A stretch of DNA of 16,074 nt from an uncultured Treponema sp. (GTDB taxonomy: Bacteria > Spirochaetota > Spirochaetia > Treponematales > Treponemataceae): NCBI GenBank assembly GCA_934699065.1, contig CAKUWD010000050.1, forward strand, positions 1 to 16,074. Direction: 5' to 3'. Within the stretch, counting starts at the first letter, position 1. Each line of letters begins with the position of its first letter. The translations under genes were made by a program, and so were the position numbers. Shown in pieces: positions 1 through 8,202 of the stretch. Below the pieces are notes generated by a model. That model saw nothing but the letters and a program-made list of their open reading frames with translations. It was not told where the DNA came from and made no database searches.

Positions 1-541
1 GGTTACGACTCTGGTCAAAAAGAAGCACAGATTTTGTTTCACTTACAAGCTTAGAAAGCTGTTCAAATGGAATCTCATCAGCATCTTTAGTAATGTCATT
101 GTAATTTTTATAGATTTTTGTGATTCCGCTTTGTTTCAATAAATCAGTATCGTCAAAAGAACTATAATGAAGGTTTCGCCCGTTTTTATCCACGATTCTG
201 ATGCCGCTAAGGGCCGGAATTTCAGCAAAAAGCTGTTCGGTAAGCCGTCTGCGTGTCATAACATCGCTTTCGGATGCATTCTGCACATAAAAGCTACGAA
301 CAGAGGCATTCTTTACCCAGGCATTTTCACCTTTTTCAGTTAAATTGAGAATTTTCGTAATGTACGAATCACAACCTTCAGAAACCCTATCCAGCTGCCC
401 TGTATTCTCTTCTATTTTTGACTGCGTATAGAACCTGGTTTCAAGCTCATTAAAAAGCTTAGAGTTCAACGACAGCACAAAAACAGCAAACAAGCCCATG
501 GCAACCAAGAGGCTGAAAGCAATCTTCTGGCCAGAAGTCAT
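1..541 (-). CDS. Membrane-anchored protein, probable sensor, 3' end outside the window
   Basis: The reading frame is open from an ATG at 541 leftwards to the window edge, giving 180 residues with no stop, so only the N-terminal part is present. Residues 1-24 form a signal anchor: MTSGQKIAF followed by a hydrophobic run SLLVAMGLFAVFVLSL. The rest is a hydrophilic region, probably extracytoplasmic, including a segment with GIRIVDKNGRNLHYSSF that resembles the beta-strand/turn style of Cache- or PAS-like sensor domains. An AGGG five bases before the ATG can serve as ribosome binding site. The gene follows the aldehyde dehydrogenase on the same strand after 57 bases, so read-through is possible. 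Whatever output domain it has (kinase, phosphatase, cyclase or chemoreceptor) lies off the window. I do not recognise the family, and the sensor role is inferred from layout only. Confidence 0.75.
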   Translation of the reverse strand, partial: MTSGQKIAFSLLVAMGLFAVFVLSLNSKLFNELETRFYTQSKIEENTGQLDRVSEGCDSYITKILNLTEKGENAWVKNASVRSFYVQNASESDVMTRRRLTEQLFAEIPALSGIRIVDKNGRNLHYSSFDDTDLLKQSGITKIYKNYNDITKDADEIPFEQLSKLVSETKSVLLFDQSRN

Positions 542-598
542 TTTTACCCTTATATTATCGGCATAAAGGGGCGATTTCTGCACAGGTTTAAGAAGAGA

Positions 599-1978
599 TT
601 ATTTCAAAAAGAGTCTTAAGATTGTTTCCTTTGATTTTGTGTAAGGCTGGTAACGCATGTTTACGTCTATCCAGGTCTTTTTATCAACAATACTCTTTTT
701 ATGACTAAAGGTATCAAAACCAACTTTTCCATGGTAGGCTCCCATACCGCTTTCACCTACTCCACCAAAGCCCATATTATTTGTTGCAAGATGAACAACG
801 ACATCATTTATACAGCCACCACCAAAAGAACAGCGGGTCATAACTCTTTTTTGAAGTCCTTTATTCTGAGTAAAAAGATAAAGAGCAAGAGGTTTCTGGT
901 GCCCGTTTATAATCTGATACAACTCTTCTTCAGTTTTATAAGTAAGAACAGGCAAAACAGGTCCAAAAATCTCTTCGCCCATTACAGCATCATCCCAGCT
1001 AACATTATCCAGAACAGTAGGCTCAATTTTCAGAGTTTCTGCATTTGATTTTCCACCTGCTGCGACTTTAGCAGCATCAATCAAACCACATACACGCTCA
1101 AAATGTTTTGCATTAATGATTTTTCCATAATTTTTGTTTTCAAGAGGATTTTCACCGAACTGAAGTTTAATCTGCTTTTTAAGTTCAGAAATAAATTTAT
1201 CTTTTACAGCTTCATGGCACAAAACATAATCTGGAGCAACGCAGGTCTGGCCACAATTTAAATATTTCCCCCAGGTAATTCTTTTTGCGGCAAGTGCAAC
1301 TTTTGCAGATGAATCAATGATACAAGGAGATTTTCCTCCAAGCTCCAGAGTAACCGGAGTAAGATATTCAGCAGCTTTTCTCAAAACCTCTTTTCCTACC
1401 CCCTGACTTCCCGTAAAGAAGATGTAGTCAAATTTCTGTTCGAGCAGGCAGGTATTTTCTGCCCGGCCACCGGTAACAACAGCAACATGTTCCGGCTCAA
1501 AACTTTCAGAAATCAGTTTTGCAATAATAGCACTGGTTGCCGGAGAATAAGCACTTGGCTTTACAACACAGGTATTTCCTGCTGCAATTGCATCTACGAG
1601 CGGATCAATAGTCAAAAGAAAAGGATAATTCCACGGGCTCATAATCAAAACGTTTCCGTAAGGCGATGATTTAACAAAACTTTTTGCAGCAAAATTTGTA
1701 AGGCAGGTAACGCGTGAAGAATCCTTCGCAAACTTACGGGTGTGTTTTATCATATAGGAAATCTCGCTCATTACAAGACCAGCCTCGCACATAAAACCTT
1801 CCAGCGCACTCTTTCCAAGATCTGCTGTAAGTGCATCTGTAATTTCTTTTTCATGAGATTTTACGACACCATAAAGTTTTTTAAGTGCAGCAATTCTTTT
1901 TGCGACAGGAAGAGTTTCACCTTTTGCAAAAAAATCTCTTTGCTTTGTAATGATAGTTTTGATTTCCGCTTCTGTCAT
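599..1978 (-). CDS. NAD(P)-dependent aldehyde dehydrogenase, ALDH3-like
   Basis: A 459-residue member of the aldehyde dehydrogenase superfamily, which oxidises an aldehyde to the acid with NAD(P)+ (some members make acyl-CoA or run in reverse). All hallmarks are visible: PWNYP with the oxyanion Asn near 117, cofactor loop VVKPSAYSP (138-146), FTGSQGVGKEV Rossmann turn (188-198), general base Glu212 in LELGGK, nucleophile Cys246 in CGQTC, and EEIFGP (336-341). The short length and C-terminal GVGESGMGAYHGKVGFDTFSHKK are typical of class 3-like, fatty or medium-chain aldehyde enzymes rather than the roughly 500-residue class 1/2. The start is supported by AGGAG nine bases upstream. It lies 31 bases behind the iron alcohol dehydrogenase on the same strand, so the two almost certainly share a transcript. 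The natural substrate cannot be read from the sequence. Confidence 0.93.
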   Translation of the reverse strand: MTEAEIKTIITKQRDFFAKGETLPVAKRIAALKKLYGVVKSHEKEITDALTADLGKSALEGFMCEAGLVMSEISYMIKHTRKFAKDSSRVTCLTNFAAKSFVKSSPYGNVLIMSPWNYPFLLTIDPLVDAIAAGNTCVVKPSAYSPATSAIIAKLISESFEPEHVAVVTGGRAENTCLLEQKFDYIFFTGSQGVGKEVLRKAAEYLTPVTLELGGKSPCIIDSSAKVALAAKRITWGKYLNCGQTCVAPDYVLCHEAVKDKFISELKKQIKLQFGENPLENKNYGKIINAKHFERVCGLIDAAKVAAGGKSNAETLKIEPTVLDNVSWDDAVMGEEIFGPVLPVLTYKTEEELYQIINGHQKPLALYLFTQNKGLQKRVMTRCSFGGGCINDVVVHLATNNMGFGGVGESGMGAYHGKVGFDTFSHKKSIVDKKTWIDVNMRYQPYTKSKETILRLFLK

Positions 1979-2009
1979 AGTTTTCTTTCTCCTGATTTAT
2001 ATCTTTTGA

Positions 2010-3239
2010 TTAATTGTTCTTATCAGACTTTTTGTCAGCTTCATTCTTTTCCATTACAGCATAATAAAACTGTTCCAGCTCTCTGGCATTCCATAAAACC
2101 GGTACAGGATAAATCGGATTTGCTTCTTTATCTGCTCGTTTTGCAAGCTCAGGAATATCTTCTGCTTTAATTCCCTTAAGAGTTTCAGGAATATCAAGTC
2201 TGGCATTGAGCTCTTCAATCTGCCGGATAAAATTCTTTGCGGCAAGCTCGGCTGAATCATTTTTATCTGCAAGACCTGCGGCTACAGCAAGTTGCTTGAG
2301 TTTTTTGTATACCTTAGGACCGTAGCGTTTAAGGACAACAGGGAGTAAAACAGAATTAGCAAGCCCATGAGGAATATTGTAAGCTCCACCTAACGAGTGA
2401 GCAACCGCGTGTACATATCCAACATAAGAACGCGAAAAAGCTCCACCTGCAAGGTGCGAAGCCATAAGCATATTTCGTCTGGCTTCTTCATCATAACCAT
2501 TCTGATAAGCCTTTTCGATATTCTCAAAAATAAGCTTTGTAGCTGTACGCGAATAATTTCTGGTTTTAATAATAGTTGAACGGCCAATATAAGCTTCTAC
2601 GGCATGTGTAAGTGCATCAACACCAGTTGAAGCAGTAAGCAATTTAGGAAGAGTAAAGGTAACCTTTGGATCGAGAACTGCAACCTTTGGAATAAGAGGA
2701 AAATCGCTCATAGGATATTTATAGTTTGTCTTTTCATCTGTGATTACTGCAGTTACAGTAACCTCACTTCCTGTACCTGCGGTAGTAGGAATAGCAGCAA
2801 GAAAAGGAATCTTTCTTCTGATCTTGAGAATCCCCTTCATTTTTGAAAGCGGCTTTCGAGGACAGGCTACTCTGGCTCCAACTGCCTTTGCACAGTCCAT
2901 TGAAGAACCACCTCCAAAAGCAATCAAACCTTTACAGTTGTTTTCTTTATAAATCTGTAAAGCTTCTTCGACATTCGAAACAGTTGGATTTGGACGGGTT
3001 TTATCATAAACAATACATTTTATTCCATTTTGAGGAAGCAGCTCTTCAAGATTTCGGGTAAGTGTACGCAGCTGAAAATCAGTAACAAGCATAACAGTAG
3101 AAATCTTTCTTTTCTTAAACTCAGCCGGCAATTCTTCTATTGAATTCAGAATTTTTGGATCACGATAAGGCAAAAGCGGAATTGCAAGCTTAAAACAGGT
3201 TTGAAAAATACGACAATAGATTTTTTTTAATACGTTCAT
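2010..3239 (-). CDS. Iron-containing (group III) alcohol dehydrogenase
   Basis: A 409-residue iron-type alcohol dehydrogenase that reversibly converts an alcohol and an aldehyde with NAD(P)(H). The N-terminal nucleotide-binding half carries GGGSSMDCAKAVG (109-121) and PTTAGTGSEVT (151-161). The C-terminal helical half carries the metal site: Asp208 and His212 in GVDALTHAVEAY, His277 in YVHAVAHSLGG, and His291 in IPHGLAN. Their spacing (+4, +65, +14) closely matches that of Fe-ADHs such as FucO, so the site looks intact. The first 25 residues are basic and hydrophobic but do not form a convincing signal peptide. AGAGGA lies shortly upstream of the ATG. It is the first gene of a two-gene unit with the aldehyde dehydrogenase and is divergent from hflX. 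Physiologically it may act in fermentation (aldehyde reduction) or in oxidation of an imported alcohol or diol; the sequence does not decide. Confidence 0.93.
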   Translation of the reverse strand: MNVLKKIYCRIFQTCFKLAIPLLPYRDPKILNSIEELPAEFKKRKISTVMLVTDFQLRTLTRNLEELLPQNGIKCIVYDKTRPNPTVSNVEEALQIYKENNCKGLIAFGGGSSMDCAKAVGARVACPRKPLSKMKGILKIRRKIPFLAAIPTTAGTGSEVTVTAVITDEKTNYKYPMSDFPLIPKVAVLDPKVTFTLPKLLTASTGVDALTHAVEAYIGRSTIIKTRNYSRTATKLIFENIEKAYQNGYDEEARRNMLMASHLAGGAFSRSYVGYVHAVAHSLGGAYNIPHGLANSVLLPVVLKRYGPKVYKKLKQLAVAAGLADKNDSAELAAKNFIRQIEELNARLDIPETLKGIKAEDIPELAKRADKEANPIYPVPVLWNARELEQFYYAVMEKNEADKKSDKNN

Positions 3240-3261
3240 TTTTAATCCTCTCTTATTACAC

Positions 3262-3289
3262 GGTATGACAAATTATGATTTTTTGTCAA
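3262..3289 (-). promoter_or_regulatory. Candidate promoter of the alcohol/aldehyde dehydrogenase pair
   Basis: On the minus strand a perfect TTGACA (complement of 3284-3289) is followed after 16 bases by CATACC (complement of 3262-3267), with TGT directly before it as an extended -10. The -10 itself matches the consensus at only three positions. Transcription from it would leave a leader of about 20 bases containing AGAGGA before the ATG at 3239. It is plausible but rests mainly on the perfect -35. Confidence 0.4.
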
Positions 3290-3339
3290 GATGGAAAATT
3301 ATTTGCGGAAAGAACACTTTTGAGGTAAACTTAAAAACA

Positions 3340-4578
3340 ATGATTGATGTAGAGAAAGAAGAAACAGCTCTTCCACGTGCTTTACTTGTGGGTGAGCCTG
3401 GAAATGATTTACAGGAACTCAAAGGTCTGGTCCTTACACTCGGTATGGATGTAATTCAGCGTCTCACACTTACCCGCATGGAAGTACACCCGGCTTATGG
3501 AATTGGTAAGGGAAAAGCTCAGGAAATCGCTGAACTTGCAAAACAGATAGAAGCCGATTGTATAATTTTTGATTTTAACCTGGAACCTCGAAAGCAGAGA
3601 AACTGGGAAGAACTCTCGGGTATTTCCTGCTTTGACCGCCAGGAAGTTATTATCCGGATTTTTGGACAGCGCGCCCAGACTAAAGAAGCAGTTCTTCAGG
3701 TTGAACTTGCCCGCCTTTCCTACTCTCTTCCGCGCCTTGCTCACATGAACAAGGATTTTGCAAGACAACGCGGTGGAGCTTTTGGTGCAAAGGGAGCCGG
3801 AGAAACTCAGCTTGAGCTCGACCAGCGTTTAGTCCGCGAGAAAATCAGTGCTATAAAAAAAGAACTGGCAGAAATTGAGCTTAACCGGCAGACTCAACGC
3901 AAGCAGCGCGACAAGATGCCTTCCTGTGCGCTCGTTGGTTATACGAACGCGGGCAAATCATCTCTTCTCAACGCCCTTACCGGCGCCGATGCCTATGTTG
4001 AAAACAAACTTTTTGCAACTCTGGACCCGCTTACCCGTAAATTGCCTCTAAACGACAGTGCCGGAGTTCTTATTACCGACACAGTTGGATTTATAAGCAA
4101 TCTTCCGCACCACCTGATTGATGCCTTTAAGTCTACTCTCGAAGAAGCTGTTTACGCAGACCTGCTTTTGCTGGTCTTGGATTCTTCTGACCCGGAGGCG
4201 GAAGCCCAGTATGAGACGGTTTGTTCGGTTCTTGAAGATATCGGTGCAGATAAAAATCCGCGTCTTATTCTTTTGAACAAGGTTGATAAAGCAGAAGATG
4301 AAAAGCATACTCTGCAAAAGCTTCGTCTCAAATTCCCTGATGCAATTCTGATAAGTGCAAAAGAAGAAATCGGCTTTCTGGATCTTAAATCAAAGATTTA
4401 TGAACTTCTTTATGGTGAAGTCGCAGACTATATTCTTCCGGTTACCCAGGGTGCCCTGATAAACGAACTTAAAAAAGCTGGTTGTATAGAAAAAGAAGAA
4501 TGGCTTGATGACGGTGTACATATTACAGCACGTGCAACCGGACGTCTTGCAGCACTACTTTCACCTTTTGCAAAATAA
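3340..4578 (+). CDS. hflX: GTPase HflX, ribosome-associated
   Basis: HflX is a ribosome-binding GTPase that splits or rescues stalled 70S ribosomes under stress. From the chosen start it has 412 residues, normal for the family. The N-terminal HflX domain (about 1-190) includes the conserved QRGGAFGAKGAGETQLELD glycine-rich segment. A helical linker leads to the G domain with G1 GYTNAGKSS (200-208), the ATLDP switch (226-230), G3 DTVG (247-250), G4 NKVD (313-316) and G5 SAK (339-341). The frame stays open to an ATG at 3265, but the 25 extra residues look unlike HflX and overlap the divergent promoter. The ATG at 3340 puts the protein start just before the usual ALLVG strand. Neither start has a strong ribosome binding site (GAGG lies 14 bases before 3340). 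The upstream -10-like TATGAT at 3274-3279 is a weak promoter candidate. It heads a run of closely spaced genes. Confidence 0.93.
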   Translation: MIDVEKEETALPRALLVGEPGNDLQELKGLVLTLGMDVIQRLTLTRMEVHPAYGIGKGKAQEIAELAKQIEADCIIFDFNLEPRKQRNWEELSGISCFDRQEVIIRIFGQRAQTKEAVLQVELARLSYSLPRLAHMNKDFARQRGGAFGAKGAGETQLELDQRLVREKISAIKKELAEIELNRQTQRKQRDKMPSCALVGYTNAGKSSLLNALTGADAYVENKLFATLDPLTRKLPLNDSAGVLITDTVGFISNLPHHLIDAFKSTLEEAVYADLLLLVLDSSDPEAEAQYETVCSVLEDIGADKNPRLILLNKVDKAEDEKHTLQKLRLKFPDAILISAKEEIGFLDLKSKIYELLYGEVADYILPVTQGALINELKKAGCIEKEEWLDDGVHITARATGRLAALLSPFAK

Positions 4579-4588
4579 AGAGAATAAA

Positions 4589-5104
4589 ATGGACAGTAAA
4601 TTCGACAGCAAAGAGAGCAGGGACAATACCTTACTTAATAAAATTCTTTTGTGTATTATAGCTGGTATTCTTGCTTTTATTTTGATTGGCACAATTATAG
4701 GTCTAGCCGGAAAAAAGAACAAAACTCCACAGGCTCTGATTTCACAGGGAAAAGCGGTTAGTCTTATAGCACCTTCCAACACAGAAGAAGTCTCTTATTT
4801 TGAACTTGGTACCATTCGTATTTCCTGTGCTTCCGCAGATTCAGAAGAAGGCGGCTCTCTTATGGTTATTACACCATGGCTTGCCTACCCTGCCGGTGAT
4901 ACAGTTTTTTATGAAGAGCTTTCACGAAAGAGCGGTTCTATTAAAGGAATTTTTCAGGCTTATTTTTCTGCCCGTACAAAGAATCAGCTTCTTACCGAAA
5001 CCGAAGAGAAAATTGTTGAAATTATAATAGAAGAAATCAACTCGGATCTTGCTCTGGGAAAAATCAGCAGTATATACTTTACTGATTATCTTTTTCTGGA
5101 ATGA
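4589..5104 (+). CDS. FliL-like single-pass membrane protein
   Basis: A 171-residue protein with a charged N-terminal tail (MDSKFDSKESRDN), one transmembrane helix at about residues 17-40 (LLNKILLCIIAGILAFILIGTI) and a compact C-terminal domain. The end (TETEEKIVEIIIEEINSDLALGKISSIYFTDYLFLE region) matches the FliL pattern: a helix ending in E-I-N-x-x-L, then a G-K-I-x-x-(V/I)-Y-F-T-(E/D) strand at the extreme C terminus. FliL proteins sit in the inner membrane beside the flagellar stator and modulate torque. Here the gene lies next to hflX and a glycosyltransferase, not among flagellar genes, so it may be a paralogue with another role. It starts 10 bases after the hflX stop, with AAAGAGA as a weak ribosome binding site, suggesting co-transcription. 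The frame extends upstream into hflX, but the first residues there are hflX sequence read in another frame. Membership is by motif, not by database match. Confidence 0.7.
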   Translation: MDSKFDSKESRDNTLLNKILLCIIAGILAFILIGTIIGLAGKKNKTPQALISQGKAVSLIAPSNTEEVSYFELGTIRISCASADSEEGGSLMVITPWLAYPAGDTVFYEELSRKSGSIKGIFQAYFSARTKNQLLTETEEKIVEIIIEEINSDLALGKISSIYFTDYLFLE

Positions 5105-5129
5105 CATACATAACGAAAAGTTATATAAT
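5101..5129 (+). promoter_or_regulatory. Sigma-70-type promoter overlapping the end of the FliL-like gene
   Basis: ATGACA at 5101-5106 (five of six to TTGACA) is separated by exactly 17 bases from a perfect TATAAT at 5124-5129. The -35 overlaps the TGA stop of the preceding gene. The expected start of transcription (about 5136-5139) falls on or within three bases of the glycosyltransferase ATG at 5139, so the message would have no leader. Confidence 0.6.
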
Positions 5130-5138
5130 AAATTCATT

Positions 5139-6353
5139 ATGACAATCGCATTATTTTCTGACAGTTACCTTCCAACAAAATCTGGAATTGTAACTGTAGT
5201 TGTACAGCTTCAAGAACAGTTAAAAAAGATGGGACACAGAGTTATTCTTGTCACGGTAGAAACAACAGATGAATACGAAACTTACGATCCTGATATTTAT
5301 AGAACAAAATCTGTTGCCTTAGGTCTTGGAACAGACCAGTTTTTAAGTATTCCCGCAATGCATCCTTTAATCAAATATCTTAAAAGCAATAAAGTAGATA
5401 TCATTCACTGTCACACAGAATTTGGTTTGGGAAAAGCCGGTCTTCGTGCAGCAAAAATTTTAAAAATACCAGCAATCTGTACTACTCACACAATGTGGAC
5501 AGATTTCTATAAATACTATCTTGCCTTTGGTAAATTAATCTCTCCAAGAATCATAAATGGAATTATGAAAAAATATTACGGAAAGTTTAATTCTCTGATT
5601 GGAGTTTCTACAAAGGCACGTAATTACTTTAAGCAGCCGGGAATGCTTCCTGACATACCTTCTGTAATTATTCCAAATGCAATTGATAAAGAAAAATTCC
5701 AGAAAACCCATATATCAGATGAAGAAAAACAAGCTCTTCGTAAATCTTATGGCATTAAACCGGATGAAACAATGCTTCTTTTTGTAGGAAGAATTGGTGA
5801 AGAAAAACGCGTTCTCGAACTTATGCAGGTTTGCCAGAATGTAATCAAAAAGAATCCAAAAATCAAAATGGTATTTGTAGGAAACGGGCCTGCCTATGAA
5901 GATATGCTGAAAAAAGGAGAGCAGGAAATCAAAGCCAAAAGCATTATTTTTACTGGCTTTATTGAGTGGACAAAGGTTAGTGAATACTATGAAAGCGCTG
6001 ATATCTTTGTTACAACATCCCTTTCTGAAATGCATTCAATGACTATTCTTGAAGCTCAGCTTTCAGGGCTTCCTATTATTGTTCGCCGTGACGAAAGTTA
6101 TCTTGATTCAGTTTTCGAAGGTGTGAACGGCTATCTCACAGATTCTGAAAAGGAAATGGAAAAGAAGATTCTTGAACTTGCGGGCGACAAAGAAAAAATT
6201 GAAGTCTTTGGTCAAAAGAGCCTTGAGATTACAAAAAGATTCAGTATTGAAACTCATGTAAAAAAGACTATTAAAGTTTATGAAGAAGTTATTAAAGCTT
6301 ATCCGGGCCGTATTGATGACCTGGCAGTAATGAAGGAAATAGAGGATTATTAA
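5139..6353 (+). CDS. GT4 glycosyltransferase, glucosyl-diacylglycerol synthase-like
   Basis: A 404-residue GT-B retaining glycosyltransferase of family 4. The N-terminal acceptor domain begins MTIALFSDSYLPTKSGIVT and has IIHCHTEFGLGKAG (88-101) and CTTHTMWTDFYKYYL (114-128). That pair of motifs is typical of enzymes adding a hexose from UDP-sugar to diacylglycerol (alMGS/1,2-diacylglycerol 3-glucosyltransferase group). The C-terminal donor domain has GRIGEEKRVLELM (217-229, the phosphate-binding Arg and Lys) and an EX7E pair, Glu297 and Glu305, in SEMHSMTILEAQLSG. There is no signal or membrane span; such enzymes bind the cytoplasmic membrane face. The frame is open upstream to 5049, but that part overlaps the FliL-like gene and lacks family similarity. 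The ATG at 5139 starts the first Rossmann strand. No ribosome binding site precedes it, consistent with a leaderless message. The exact acceptor is inferred. Confidence 0.85.
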   Translation: MTIALFSDSYLPTKSGIVTVVVQLQEQLKKMGHRVILVTVETTDEYETYDPDIYRTKSVALGLGTDQFLSIPAMHPLIKYLKSNKVDIIHCHTEFGLGKAGLRAAKILKIPAICTTHTMWTDFYKYYLAFGKLISPRIINGIMKKYYGKFNSLIGVSTKARNYFKQPGMLPDIPSVIIPNAIDKEKFQKTHISDEEKQALRKSYGIKPDETMLLFVGRIGEEKRVLELMQVCQNVIKKNPKIKMVFVGNGPAYEDMLKKGEQEIKAKSIIFTGFIEWTKVSEYYESADIFVTTSLSEMHSMTILEAQLSGLPIIVRRDESYLDSVFEGVNGYLTDSEKEMEKKILELAGDKEKIEVFGQKSLEITKRFSIETHVKKTIKVYEEVIKAYPGRIDDLAVMKEIEDY

Positions 6354-6354
6354 T

Positions 6355-8172
6355 ATGAGTACAAAAACTATACCTGCAAGAAAAGACGTTCCAGCAAAAG
6401 ACAAATGGGATTTATCATCAATCTATAAATCTGATGATGAATGGGAAAAAGCCTTAAAATCCATTCCAGAACTTACAAAAAAAGCAGCTGCCTACAAAGG
6501 ACGGCTTGGTGAATCTGCAATAACACTGCTTGCAGCCCTTAAAGAACTGGAAGCCGCAAACATTGTTATGGAAACGGTTTATCATTATGCCTCTCTCCAG
6601 CACGAAGCAGATGAAGATGATTCTAAGGCTACGGACCGCGACGGTCGTGCTATGATGGCTTACACACAAATGCAGTCGGAACTCAGTTTTGTTGATCCTG
6701 AAATTCAGGAAATTGATGAAACAAAGCTTCGTAAATGGATAAGCACAAAAGAATTCGCAGATTACCGCATTTATATAGAAAAACTTTTACACTTTAAGCA
6801 ATATATTCTAAGCGAGAAGGAAGAACGCATTCTTTCTCTTGCTATGCAGCCTGGACAAACTTCAGAAACTGCCTTCAGCGTACTTACTAATGTAGATATG
6901 AATAAAACCTTCGGAACTGTAACCGAAGACGGCGAAGAAAAACAGCTTACAGAAACCACCTGGGGAGTTTTCATGCATTCTCAGGACCGTAAGGTACGAG
7001 AAGAAGCTTATAAAAAATTCTATGCAAAATACGAAGAGCACCAGAACACTATTGCAGCCCTTTACGCCGGCTCCGTAAATCAGGACGTTTTCAGCATGCG
7101 CGCCCGCGGCTACAAGAGCTCTCTCGAAATGGCACTCTATGGCAACAAAGTACCAGTCGCTGTTTATCATAACTTAATCGACTGCGTACACAAGAACCTT
7201 CCGGCCCTCCACGACTATTACAAGCTGCGTCGCGAAGCACTTGGCCTTGCAAAAGGCGAACTCCGCCATTACGACGTGTACGTGCCATTAGTTAAATCAG
7301 TAGAAACAAGAACTACTTATGAAGAGGCCGTAGAACTCTGCCGCGCCGCACTCGCGCCGCTCGGAGCAGAATACACCGACCGGCTCTGCGACGGTCTTTT
7401 AAACGGCTGGGCAGACCGCTACGAAAATATCGGAAAACGAAGCGGTGCCTTCAGCTCAGGCTGTTACGTTGGAAATCCATATATTCTGCTTAATTACAAC
7501 GAAGAAAACATCCGCGATGTGTTCACTATGGCACACGAAGGCGGACACAGTATGCACAGCTGGTATTCTGTTCACAATAATCCTTTTATGTGCTACGACT
7601 ACACGATTTTCGAAGCTGAAGTTGCCTCGACCTTCAACGAAGAACTGCTTTTTGAATACCTTTATAAAAACGCAAAAGATGAAGAAATGAAAAAATATCT
7701 TCTTTCTATGCGTGCAGATGATATTCTTGCAACCCTCTTCCGCCAGACAATGTTTGCCGAGTTCGAACTTAAAGCTCACGAATTCGTAGAAAATGGTACT
7801 CCTCTCACTGCAGAATTGCTCCGCAAGACTTACCGCGAACTTCTGGAGCTTTATTTTGGTCCTGAAATGACTTTTGAAGCCAACAGCGACATGGAAGGCC
7901 TTAGAATTCCTCATTTCTATTCTGCCTTTTATGTTTATAAATACGCGACAGGTATTTCTGCGGCTCTTGCCCTTGCTAAACGCGTAACAAATGGCGGAGA
8001 AGCCGAACGTGAAGATTACTTTAAGTTCCTCAAGAGCGGCGGTTCACGTTATCCTATTGAAAGCCTTAAAATTGCAGGCGTAGATATGGCAAAAACAGAA
8101 CCTGTTCAGGCTGCCTGTGATGAATTCAAAAAAATCGTTGCGGATTTGAATAAACTGTTACATAATAATTAA
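6355..8172 (+). CDS. pepF: M3-family zinc oligoendopeptidase, PepF type
   Basis: A 605-residue soluble metallopeptidase that cleaves short peptides in the cytoplasm. It contains the M3 signature AHEGGHSMHSWYS with zinc ligands His394 and His398 and catalytic Glu395 (HExxH). The third ligand is probably Glu422 in FEAEVASTFNEEL, 28 residues after His394 as expected for the family. The N-terminal region (PAKDKWDLSSIYKSDDEWEK) and the C-terminal GLRIPHFYSAFYVYKYATG, with the conserved substrate-side His/Tyr residues, are those of the PepF/M3B branch. Length is normal and there is no signal peptide. It begins one base after the glycosyltransferase stop, with AGAGGA about ten bases upstream inside that gene, so translation is likely coupled. 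GC content rises in the middle (about 7050-7430), although the frame is continuous and conserved motifs flank it. Confidence 0.93.
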   Translation: MSTKTIPARKDVPAKDKWDLSSIYKSDDEWEKALKSIPELTKKAAAYKGRLGESAITLLAALKELEAANIVMETVYHYASLQHEADEDDSKATDRDGRAMMAYTQMQSELSFVDPEIQEIDETKLRKWISTKEFADYRIYIEKLLHFKQYILSEKEERILSLAMQPGQTSETAFSVLTNVDMNKTFGTVTEDGEEKQLTETTWGVFMHSQDRKVREEAYKKFYAKYEEHQNTIAALYAGSVNQDVFSMRARGYKSSLEMALYGNKVPVAVYHNLIDCVHKNLPALHDYYKLRREALGLAKGELRHYDVYVPLVKSVETRTTYEEAVELCRAALAPLGAEYTDRLCDGLLNGWADRYENIGKRSGAFSSGCYVGNPYILLNYNEENIRDVFTMAHEGGHSMHSWYSVHNNPFMCYDYTIFEAEVASTFNEELLFEYLYKNAKDEEMKKYLLSMRADDILATLFRQTMFAEFELKAHEFVENGTPLTAELLRKTYRELLELYFGPEMTFEANSDMEGLRIPHFYSAFYVYKYATGISAALALAKRVTNGGEAEREDYFKFLKSGGSRYPIESLKIAGVDMAKTEPVQAACDEFKKIVADLNKLLHNN

Positions 8173-8191
8173 TGATTTGTTAATTATTATG
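8161..8191. repeat. Perfect 12-bp AT-rich inverted repeat at a gene junction
   Basis: The arms at 8161-8172 and 8180-8191 are exact reverse complements with a 7-base loop (TGATTTG). Only the outer pair is G-C. The left arm contains the last codons and TAA stop of pepF. The right arm ends on the GGA that serves as the only ribosome binding site candidate of the downstream diguanylate cyclase. There is no T-run after it, so it is not an ordinary terminator. It could be an operator or a weak RNA hairpin affecting translation of the next gene. Confidence 0.8.
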
Positions 8192-8202
8192 GAAAACATT
8201 TT

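Noticed and set aside
701..1048. Open frame on the plus strand inside the aldehyde dehydrogenase gene, and similar antisense frames across the window
   Set aside because: They lie opposite strongly conserved enzymes, have Cys/Phe/Asn-rich compositions typical of antisense reading and show no domain motifs.
3265..3339. Extension of hflX to the upstream ATG at 3265
   Set aside because: The 25 added residues do not look like HflX, no ribosome binding site precedes that ATG, and it overlaps the candidate promoter of the divergent alcohol dehydrogenase.
7050..7430. GC-richer stretch in pepF as transferred DNA
   Set aside because: The frame is continuous, the protein is full length for the family and conserved motifs lie on both sides; local codon choice explains it adequately.
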